Below, one piece after another: positions 1-9,508 of a stretch of DNA of 64,000 nt. The stretch is from Shinisaurus crocodilurus. Taxonomy: Eukaryota; Chordata; Lepidosauria; Squamata; Shinisauridae. A program made the translations under genes and the position numbers. The stretch lies in NCBI GenBank assembly GCA_021292165.1, contig CM037876.1, positions 311,624,492 to 311,688,491 on the forward strand, read 5' to 3'. The notes under the pieces were generated by a model that did no database searches, had not been told where the DNA came from, and saw only the letters and a program-made list of their open reading frames with translations. Numbering within the stretch: the stretch's first letter is position 1; every line of letters begins with the position of its first letter.

Positions 1-90
1 CCATTATGTGGGTTTTATTGTTGTATGCCGCCTTGGGAGTACTTCTGCCCTGAAAGGCAGCCAAGAAATATTTTAAATAGATAAATAAAA
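1..90 (+). repeat. LINE/SINE 3' tail at the left edge
   Basis: It reads TGTATGCCGCCTTGGGAGT, CTGAAAGGCAGCC and ATAGATAAATAAA, an L2-like 3' end cut by the window. Confidence 0.6.
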
Positions 91-161
91 TGGAGATAAT
101 TCCTATCATTTAAATGGGAAATGCATTGCCTCTCAGCACAGTGAAGAAGACGGTGCCCGTG

Positions 162-165
<4 letters not shown>

Positions 166-211
<46 letters not shown>
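166..211 (+). repeat. (TG)n microsatellite
   Basis: About 23 uninterrupted TG units. Confidence 0.97.
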
Positions 212-212
<1 letters not shown>

Positions 213-409
213 ACTCCTCTGCTGTCCAGCTTCTGACTGTGGGTGGGCAGTTCAAGGTCCCTGCTTTTCCCTTTAGGGTTGTTTATCTTTAAACTGGATG
301 GCCCTTCAAACAGAGGACACCTTCAAAGAGAGGACTGGCCTCTGTGAAGTAGAAGAGATGGCCACCCTCACTGGGGAGCCAGTGGTCTATTGAGGCGTAC
401 CGTGAAGCA

Positions 410-580
410 TAGATTTCATAGATCATAGAGTTGGAAGGAGCCTACAAGGCCATCAAGTCCAACCCCCTGCTCAATGCAGGGAACTAGAGGAGGGGTCTCC
501 CATCCAAGTAATCACCAGGCCTGACCCTGCTTAGCTTTCCACGCTCAGACAAGCTGAGCCAGCATAAACCGCAGGCCTGT
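410..580 (-). mobile_element. 5S rRNA-derived SINE with CR1 tail, copy 1
   Basis: On the minus strand the head reads GCTCAGCTTGTCTGAGCGTG, then AAGCTAAGCAGGGTCAGGCC and ACTTGGATGGGAGACC, which is the internal control region of 5S rRNA. The tail is GGGGGTTGGACTTGATGG to CTATGATC, the CR1 3' end. Confidence 0.88.
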
Positions 581-711
581 GAGCACTGCCTGTCCCTTCC
601 ATGTTGCTGCAGGACTTCCCTTCCCATAAGGCCTGTGGCGTCACGCCGAGGGCTGGGCATCTCACAGGGTGAGCTGCAACACACAGACGGCTCTTGACAC
701 AGGAGAGTCTT

Positions 712-790
712 CATAGAATCATAGAAGAGTAGAGTTGGAAGGGGCCTACAAGGCCATCAAGTCCAACTCCCTGCTCAATGCAGGAATCCA
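712..790 (-). repeat. CR1 3' tail only
   Basis: It contains only the CR1 tail (TAGAGTTGGAAGGGGCC through CTCAATGCAGGAATCC in + orientation) without a 5S head. Confidence 0.8.
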
Positions 791-1451
791 GGTCAAAGCA
801 AAGTCTTGAAGGGACTGGAGCTGGCCCAAGATATTTTGGGGGCTGGGGCAGAAAACTCAGGTGGCAGGCCAGCGAATGAATAATGGGGCACACCTTTTTT
901 TGCCCAGTTGGTGATCTAGTAGTAAACTTTGAAGTGCAGGTGCTCAGCATGACAGTCTCCCCAGGAGAGTCCAAAGATGCAGGCAGCTGTGCTGAGCCCT
1001 GCCAGCTAACCAGCTCTAGCACTTTTCCTCTCCACCAGGAGCAGGTCTTCTTCTAGTGTGAATGGGTCTCCACTGCGCCCATTCAAAAACCAAGTCACCC
1101 ACAAAAATACTTGGCATGACAGCCAGGAAATCATATATTATTGCTGGAAAAACCCATTTCCCTCCAGTTAAGCTCAGAAGGAATAGGGAACTCTGAGGGG
1201 GTGGGTGGGAGATAACATCCCCGCAAGCCCTGAACCGTGGTGTGAGGGAGCCGGCACTGTGTCCCCACGAGCCCCGGATCCGCTGCGCCACTGTTTGCGC
1301 CCTGGGCCAAATCTGTCCGTCTCCCGTGTTGCAGCCCTTAACAGCACCCGAAATCCACTGTCCAAGATGGTCACCTTGGCCCAAGACTGAATTTAAGGGG
1401 ACTATTCTATGCTCCCCCCCCCGTCCCCCACAATCTGGGATGATCTAAGAT

Positions 1452-2168
1452 CATTGGAAGCTGCCCTACTGAGTCAGACCATGGGTCCATCTAGCCATGA
1501 GTACTGCGTCCAGTTCTGGGCACCTCACTTTAAGAAGGACATAGACAAACTGGAGAGGGTTCAGAGGAGGGCAACAAGGATGATAAAGGGACTGGAAACA
1601 AGGCCCTATGAGGAGAGACTGAAAGAACTGGGCATGTTTAGCCTTCAGAAGAGGAGACTGAGGGGAGATATGATCGCACTCTTCCAGTATTTGAAGGGAT
1701 GTCACACAGAGGAGGGCAAAGATCTCTTCTCGACCATCCCAGTTTGCAGGACACGGAATAATGGGCTCAAGTTACAGGAACCTAGATTCCACCTAAACAT
1801 CAGGAAAAATTTCCTGACTGTCAGAGCAATAAGACAATGGAATCAACTACCTAGGGAGGTGGTGGGCTCTCCCACTCTGGAGGCATTCAAGGTGCGGCTG
1901 GACGGCCATCTGTCAGGGATGCTTTGACCTGGATTCCTGCATTGAGCAGGGGGTTGGACTCGATGGCCTTGTAGGCCCCTTCCAACTCTATTTTTCTATG
2001 ATTCTATGATTCTAGCCCAGTATTGTCGACACTGACTAGCAGCAGCGGCTCTCCCAGCCCTTCAGGCAGGAGTGTCTCCAGCCCTACCTGGAGATGCCGG
2101 GGATCGAACCGGGGACCTTCCGCAAGCAAAGCAGGGGCTCCGCCACTGAGCTACGGGCCAGCCCTGCC
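1452..2168 (-). mobile_element. tRNA-Ala-like SINE, copy 1, split by CR1
   Basis: On the minus strand it starts CTGGCCCGTAGCTCAGTGGC, with a B-box GGTTCGATCCC, and continues CATCTCCAGGTAGGG. It resumes beyond the CR1 at 1497-2011 with ATGGACCCATGGTCTGACTC and AGGGCAGCTTCC. Confidence 0.85.
1497..2011 (+). mobile_element. CR1 LINE 3' fragment, nested in a tRNA-Ala SINE
   Basis: It encodes the end of CR1 ORF2: [54 protein letters not shown] and [12 protein letters not shown], with a stop at 1925-1927. The tail ends CTATGATTCTATGATT. It splits a tRNA-derived SINE, with TCTAGCC repeated at both junctions. Confidence 0.92.
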
Positions 2169-2346
2169 CTTCCCAGCGCTTCCGAGTGTCCACTTCAGTC
2201 ATCCTTGCGGCCGTTCCTCTCCGAGGGCGTTCAACATTACCCTCGTCTGGCAGACAGGCAACCGAGGCTGGGAGGCAGCAGCAGCTCGCCTCAAGCCACC
2301 TAGTCGCCTTGTACCAGGGGAGAGATTTGAACTGGCGCCTTCCCAC

Positions 2347-2850
2347 TGAAGGAAACGAAATAGTTAAAAGAAAAACTTAGCCAGGCATGTGGCCAGATTG
2401 CCAGGGTGATGACTAATACTAAAAGAATGTAGTCAATGGCTGGTAATGACTGTGGCAATAACTGACAATGGCCGTCAATGGCTGTAGTTGATTCACAAAG
2501 GTTGAGGTGTTTTGCTGTCTCACCCTGCCTACCTGACCAAGATAAGATAATACCTACCAGCTGCTTGATTGTAAGATCATCTTCCTGTCTCCTTGTAAGG
2601 AAATCCCCCTCCCCTAAAGCAAACCCCCCTTTTTGTCTTCACCTCGCTGACCAATGTAAAGAACTGTTGCCAAATGACCAGACTTAGGTATGTTATAAAA
2701 GTGGTTGTAAAAGCCCCGCCCGGGGTTCTGCTTTGCGACACAGCCCGCAGGACCAATTGTGCACAATCAACCTCTTTCCAATCACCCGAGTTGGTCCTCG
2801 TTGTCCTTATCTGAGTTAAAGGGTGACCACTTCACCACCACGTCACAGCT
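2347..2850 (+). mobile_element. Candidate solo LTR of an endogenous retrovirus
   Basis: It has LTR-like layout: an AT-rich first part, TATAAAA at 2694-2700, a GC-rich CCCGCCCGGGGTTCTGC just after it, and a polyadenylation-like CAATCAACCTCTTTCC at 2763-2778. No internal retroviral genes, primer-binding site or second LTR are seen. Borders and target duplication are not resolved, so this is inference. Confidence 0.45.
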
Positions 2851-3429
2851 CAGTCGCTGCCCCGCATTGAAAGCTGACGGGCGGCTAGCAGGCGAAAGGG
2901 TGTTTCACACTCTCTGCACATGGTTTGCAGCAGGACTTGGGCTCCTGAAGGAAACACTAAGTGACAAAAAGTTTAATTGCAGCAATGTAAACACACACAC
3001 ACACACACACACCTTGCTTCCAGCATCTGGCCACCGTCAGGGAACGGATTTCAGCACCATCTAGTGGGGCACACCGATCTCTAGTCTTTTCTCTCTCTCT
3101 CTCTCTCTCTCTGCCGGAATGCAGAGGAATTCCTCCTCTGGGGAGGCTCTCTGTCCAGACCAAACTCGGACTCTATTAAAAGAACGTTTCTTCCTCCAGT
3201 GGCTTGTGGATGTGGTGACCGGTAAAGAAAGCTCTCCTTCCGCTGCGGCCCAAGATTCCGGGAAGGCTCTGAAATGAAGGGGAACATGGCCGGCGGCGAA
3301 TACGTTGACTGCTTGATACATGGAACTCCCCCACCACACAAGTTGTGGTGGTGGCTATAAAGTAGGATGTGAGAGAAGCGTTGAAGGACAGTAGTCTGTT
3401 CGAAAGGCTACTAGCCATAATAGCTAAAC

Positions 3430-3564
3430 CAGTGTACTCCAGCCTGGGGTCCCCAGCTGTTTTTGGCCTACAACTCCCAGCATGTCCCAGCCAGCGTAGC
3501 TGGCTGGGGCATGCTGGGAGTTGTAGGCCAAAAACAGCTGGGGACCCCAGGCTGGAGAACACTG
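3430..3564. mobile_element. Foldback MITE (CAGTG/CACTG, about 135 bp), copy 1
   Basis: This is a near-perfect 135-bp palindrome. The arm is CAGTGTnCTCCAnCCTnGGG, the core ACAACTCCCAGCATG and the loop CCAGCCAGCGTAGCTGG. The flanks AGCTAAAC and AACTAAAT match at 6 of 8. It is the most diverged member of the family (GCTGT for ATGTT in the arm). Confidence 0.85.
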
Positions 3565-5438
3565 AACTAAATGCAACCTCCATGGACTAGGGAGCCAGGG
3601 AGACACAATGGGGAGACCATCACTTTCCTCCCCCCAGTTGTAACCGGGAGCAGCAGCATCCGATTGGCCACTGTTGGGAACAGGATATACATCCCCGAGG
3701 AAAAGGCAGCGGAGAACTCGGACACCCCTCTCCGAGTGCGCGGCATAACGTTCTGCTAAGTGTGCATGTAAAAATGGTGAGGGGGGTGCGTTTGTTTGAT
3801 CTGTTGGATCACGATGGGCCATAACATTATTGTGAACCCGCCCAGTGAGCTTCAGCTACTGGGCAATATAGAAAGAGAATTAATTAATTAATTATATAGA
3901 AAGAGAATTAATTAATTAATTGCTGGGCAGAAATAAGAGGGCGTGAGGAGAAGAGCCCGTCATTTCAGAACTGGACAGGGCCTTCTCAGCAGCAACCCCA
4001 GTTTTATAGAGGTTCCTCCCCAGAGAAACTTTCCAGAGTGCACAACACTCTGAGGGAAACCTTTTGTTTCTGGCAACCTTTTAATGACCCAGGGAGACTT
4101 ATCACACACAACAGTGCGTGTGTGCTCTTAAGTTTACAGGTAAATAATCTTAGGCCTTAAATATGTAAAAAGTGAGGGCCAAATGAGACGTGATGGGAAC
4201 AGCCATCTTTTGTGTGTTCATATGATAGTCTCATTTTCATATAAATGAAATGTAAATAAATAAATAAATAAATGGGGAACCTTCTGGCCAGCAGATAAAC
4301 ATGGCTGCCACCATGAAATCTACTTAACTTTGGCCCTGGATTTGACAAACACTTGCTTGACAACATGCAGTTTATCAAGCGATGTGGGATCGGCTGGGCC
4401 TCCCTGCTGAGGTTCATTCAAGGGGAAGTCTCAGTTTGTTGCTGCATAATATGGGAAACAGACCCTAGAACAGGGGTGCAGAACCTCATGCCCGCAGGCC
4501 AGATCTGGCCAGCTGGAGTCCCAACTGGGCTTTCTGGGGTTCCACAGAAGGCCATGTCTCCTTCCCCTGACCTCATCTCCAGAGGTGCGGTTAGGGGGCG
4601 GCCCACTAGGGCTGGAGCCCCGAATCTTTTATTTGGAGCCCTGAATCTCTGGGAGGCCATCTGCCCCCCCCTCTGCTGTCCATGGTCACTTGCTGAAAGA
4701 AAGGTACAAGGGCCCTGATGACCTCTGTTGCATCGGATCCCCCTGGATAAGTGGGCTTTTGGCCCACCTGTGCTTCACCTCCTGCTGCCCCCACTTGAAT
4801 CTTTCTGCCTGAGGTTTTTTCTGAAATCAAAGGCCTTCCTCTCCCCTGTCCATACATCCCTTTTACACATAGGGGTATCCTTAGGAGACAGGGTCCTTTA
4901 CAGACACACACCCACACACACATACACACACAGACTTTAGAGCATACGTAAATCAGCACACGCAAACTTGTGCACTTTTTTGTCCTGTGGGTCTGAGTCC
5001 CTGGATCTTTTCGGTACCCGGCACCGCCCCTGCTCATCCCCTTTCCCCTGACTGCTGATGGTTCGGTGGTTTCCCAGCTTTTGTGTGGGTTTCTTTTCGA
5101 TCCTAAAAGGTTGAAATGCCTCTCCCAGGGCTCGGTGACTGGACGTCAGACCTTCGGGCTGAAATACGCTGCCATTTCTAGCCCCACCCCCTTTGCATTT
5201 TGCCCCCCCGCCCACCACTGGAATGCGGCCCCCGAGAGCTTCTCTGAAATAGAGCTTGGCCCTCGGGCTGGAATTATCCTGCCCTAGGATAACGATGTGT
5301 TGTAGTTCATGTGACCGAGGTTTTTATTCTTTTCGTTTTATGATTTCCTCGTGCTTTTTGTGCACGTGTCACATCTTCGTATTATGGGGTGGTGTGTCGT
5401 AATCCACATGGATTTCATCTTCTTTCATTTGTTTAAAG

Positions 5439-5572
5439 CAGTGTTCTCCAACCTTGGGTCCCCAGATGTTTTTGGCCTACAACTCCCAGCATGCCCCAGC
5501 CAGCTTTGCTGGCTGGGCATGCTGGGAGTTGTAAGCCAAAAACATCTGGGGACCCAAGGTTGGAGAACACTG
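5439..5572. mobile_element. Foldback MITE (CAGTG/CACTG), copy 2
   Basis: Its ends are CAGTGTTCTCCAACC and its complement, with flanks GTTTAAAG / CTTTAAAG (7 of 8, TA at positions 4-5). One arm base is missing in the loop-proximal TGGCTGGGCATG. Confidence 0.9.
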
Positions 5573-5586
5573 CTTTAAAGGAAAAC

Positions 5587-5587
<1 letters not shown>

Positions 5588-5645
<58 letters not shown>
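5588..5645 (+). repeat. (ATT)n microsatellite
   Basis: About 19 units directly follow a foldback MITE. Confidence 0.97.
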
Positions 5646-5647
<2 letters not shown>

Positions 5648-5649
<2 letters not shown>

Positions 5650-6660
5650 AATAAGGAAGTGAGATTACATTTTCTTAAGGTATAAATCCAAGCAAGGGTT
5701 CCTTTTGGAAATAATCATGTGTGTCAAAAGGGTCAGGGCCAGGTGGATGGAACATTCTGTGCGTTCTGCAGAACGTTTCTCTCTCCACATGAACCTCCCC
5801 GAAAATGCCGGTAGGCCCTCATTGTCACCTCTCCAGTGAGGAGGGGGAAAGAGAGAGAGAATTTTTTTCTCTCTGCGGAATGGTCTTTTGGCAGCCAAGA
5901 CTTCTCCGTGCCAGCAGTCGGCTCCAAGACCACCACTCCAAGACCACCACAATAGACAGCAGTGGTCCCGGGTGCCAGCAGGAGGGAGCTCCGCTCGAGA
6001 CCCAGATGTTCCTGCTGGAAAGATAACACCCGGGGTGGGGGTCTGGCATCTGGACCCGTCATCTGCCAAGAGGCAACTCTGCTGCAGCCGCAGGTGTTGC
6101 TGCTGTCGCTGGCACGCTCCGAGGAAGGCAAGGAGAGCAGAGCGAACCTGACACCCCAGAGAGGATGTGTTTTTTCGGCTTAGCACGGCATATGCATCAT
6201 GGGCTCTCCCAAAGGCCGGGGCCGCTTAGAGGAATCCCAGACGTTCCCGCCGCCCCTCCAGCGCAGGCCTGCTGCTAAAAGCGTTAGGCCTGCGGGGAGC
6301 TTGAAAGATGCGGATCCGACGGCACAGGGCTTGGCACCCCCTACTTTCTGCTCCCTCAGATCCTTTCTATTGCCCTCTTGATTTGCTTCGTGGGCTTTCC
6401 ACTCTTTACGGCTTTCACCCTTGTCGTGATACATCCATCCATCCATCCTTCCATCCATTCATTCACTCATGGACTTGCCCACTTTCCCCCTCCAAAACAA
6501 TAATGATTCCCAAAGCGGCCAGTAATATATGAAAACAACAGGCCAACCATAATTGGAATATTAACAGCCATCTTTTAAAAAATGTACAAAAAGTAGCGAC
6601 GGACGAAACCATTCAAAAGCGATCGGCGGCAGGTGAGTCAGACTAGAAAAGGAACATTCA
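5648..6660. other. No gene recognised
   Basis: This is moderately GC-rich sequence without repeats I recognise, except a TCCATCCATCC run at about 6433-6470. Several overlapping frames are open on both strands, but none shows a domain or splice-site-bounded exon. Confidence 0.6.
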
Positions 6661-6877
6661 AATATTTGAGCAGCAGGCAAAATCAAAAGCTTGCTGCCAT
6701 TCCCTCTCCTGTGCCCCCCCCCGCCGCCACTCAGACAACAGTGGAACATCATTGGAGTTCCACACATAATGGACATCATTGACAAGGAGTTCCACATCAT
6801 GGGTGCCACTACAGAAAAGACCCCGCCATGAGCGGCACATACAGCGCAGTGCAGTCTTTTCTGTCAAATCAGATGGA

Positions 6878-7010
6878 CAGCTTTCCCCAGCCCAGTGCCC
6901 CTCTGGAGGTGTTGGACTACAACTCACATCATCCCAACCAGCACTGCTGGCTGGGGATGATGGGAGTTGTAGTCCAACACCTCTGGAGGGCGCCAGGTTG
7001 GGGAAGGCTG
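6878..7010. mobile_element. Related foldback element, CAGCTTTCCCC type
   Basis: The arms are CAGCTTTCCCCAGCC and AGGTTGGGGAAGGCTG around GGACTACAACTCACATCATC. The inverted repeat may extend outwards through ATCAGATGG / CCATCTGA. It is a member of the CAGCCTTCCCC group. Confidence 0.75.
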
Positions 7011-8500
7011 CCCATCTGACTTACTGGTTTGCTGGAGGGTGTCCCCCACCCCACCCCCCCGATCACACCGCTATCTGAGATTAACTGGAGACACCGGGGA
7101 TGGAACCTAGAATCATCTATTTGCCAAGAATAAGCTCTACCGCTGAGTTGACACTCTGTGTCCAGTGTTTGTCAAGACAACAAAGGAAAAGCACTAATCT
7201 TTTGCATTCATAGATAGAAATTCACATTCAAACTAGGAATTCAGATAGAGAACTGAAAATGTCCGGTGCGTTCTAGAGATATTCTCAGCCGTGTTGCTCC
7301 GTCCGTCGCAGGTTTTTTGAACTATCAGCGGCTCCGAAGCCCGCGGGCCAAGGCTGGGATCTGGGCTAGTGAGCTCGCCAGTGTGCTGCATGTGGCGCCC
7401 CCTGGAGGACCAGCGTGCACAAGTTCTGCCCTTCCTTCTGATTGGCAGACGATATGAGGCCTCTGGATTGGCCAGGCTGGGGTCTGAATCAGGGTGTGTG
7501 CAACGTGGACGGCAACTCCCACCAGCCCTAGCCAGCACGGTGCGGGACAAGGTGAGTGGTGGGTTGGCCAGGTGTCCTACTTTCCAGAGGACCGTCCTCT
7601 GTTTTGGAGAGCAGGCAGAGGATGCTCCTCTGTTTGAAGGCGTCTTCTCATGGATGGGCTGTCCAGTCCAAGTCTGCTTTAACGTCGAAGATCCATAAGG
7701 GAAGGAAGCATCAGGGGCCTTGTAGTCGCCAATCAGCAGTTAGCACCTGGACAGCAGGCACATGGGTCACCCTGTCACATTCTTCTCAACCATGCTGAGA
7801 TGCATTGTTTTTCTATTTAAATTTTGAGTTATTATTTCTTAATTTGAACGAATATATATATATATATATATATATATTTGCAAGTGTCGGTGTACTCTCT
7901 TCAAGTGATGCAGATCCTCTTTTGCTGGCAACGCGTAAGTGGCCACCCTTTGGGAGTTGCAGTCCCACAACATCTGGAGGGCCACACGTTCCCCACCCCT
8001 GGCTGGTATAAATGCGAAGAGCCTGGCCTCTGCTCTTGCCTGGCAAGTAGAGCAGAATGCTAGCTAGCCCAGCTGTACCTCACGGGGCAGCAAAAACAGA
8101 CCATGGGATGGAGAACACCGCCTCCAGGACTGGATTTGAGAATATGGCTACCCACAGCCCCTGCCATAGGGGTGCAATTTAGAGATGCAGCAAATGCAGG
8201 GTGCTTTTCGTGGCATTTATTGTATTTATTTATTTATTTATATTTATTAATCGCCCATCTGACCGGCAACCGGCCACCCTGGGCAATGTACATGGATAAA
8301 AAACATACATGCATCAACATACCCAAGGACTTTCATCTCAGGACATCCCAAAAGCACATTTAGGATGAATTTGAAAAAGGCAACAGTTCCCCCCACTGGC
8401 TGTTTTAGGTCTGACTACAAATGAGACTGCCCAGGCAAATGTATCCCACATCCCACTGGCCTTGAGAGGAGGGTAAATAAATGCTTCGTACCCTCTAATA

Positions 8501-8635
8501 CAGTGTTCTCCAACCTGGGGTCGCCAGATGTTTTTGGCCTACAACTCCCAGCTTGCCCCAGCCAGCTATGCTGGCTGGGGCATGCTGGGAGTTGTAGGCC
8601 AAAAACATCTGGCGACCCAAGGTTGGAGAACACTG
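8501..8635. mobile_element. Foldback MITE (CAGTG/CACTG), copy 3
   Basis: It is a 135-bp palindrome with flanks CTCTAATA / CTCTAATG (7 of 8, TA at positions 4-5). Matching G changes in both arms (GTCGCC / GGCGAC) make the arms look co-evolved or hairpin-corrected. Confidence 0.9.
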
Positions 8636-9508
8636 CTCTAATGGTTACATCAAGAAATAAAGAAGCACCCAGTGACTGGGGCAACACAAATGTCATGGAA
8701 GATCCCCTCCCCAAGGAGCTGGTTGCACAAGGGGAGCGCTTCGGGGCAAACGTTCAGGATTGCTTGTTCATTTGCCTTTGCCCAAACCAAACCTTCCCAG
8801 GCTGCAGCTCGGTCCTGCTCGAGGCATCTCTCGTGGGTTGGGCCAGTAGTCTCTACATCAGCCCTGCACGGCAGATCAGTGTTAGTATCCCCGCCCTGTT
8901 GCAGACGGAGGCTGAGGCTGAGAGGCAAACGGCTTGTCCAAGGCAAATTCGTTGCAGAAAGGCCAGGGATTTCTGGTTTACACCTTAGGCCTCTGTCTGA
9001 ACCACTTTGCAACAGTAGTTTTCTCCATTAAGAACAGGGAAAAAAAGAGCCGGGCTAGATCCAGAGCAATCCAGCATCCTGCTCACACAGTGGCCATGCA
9101 GATGACTCTGGGAAACACACAAGTGGGACATGACGGCAACTGCGCCCTCCCACCCGTGTTCCCCAGCAACTGGCGTACGTAGGCACACTGCCTCTGGTAC
9201 TGGAGGTAGCATATAGTCAACCAGGATTAGTAGCCATTGTTAGCCTTCTCCTCCTCCAGGAATTTGTCCAATCCCCTTTTAAAGCCCTCCATGTTGGTGG
9301 CCATCACTAGATCTTGTGGTAGCCAATTCCACATTTTAACTATATGCTGTGTGAAGAAGTATTTCCTTTGACCTGTCCTGAATCTCCCACCCATCAGCTT
9401 CATGGGATGTGACCCCACTGGGTTCCAGTATTATGAAAGAGGGAGAAAAACATCTCTGTATCCATTTTCTCCACGCCAGGCATAACCTAATACACCTCTG
9501 TCATATCC

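Noticed and set aside
410..580. A 5S rRNA gene
   Set aside because: Only the promoter region is 5S-like and it is joined to a CR1 tail, so it is a SINE.
2957..3341. Arg/Glu-rich minus-strand frames
   Set aside because: They are translations of the (CT)n run at 3091-3113 and flanking sequence.
5491..5685. An open frame with a long tyrosine run
   Set aside because: It is a translation of an (ATT)n microsatellite next to a MITE. The same applies to frames over 23814-23908, 37388-37432 and 41925-41982.
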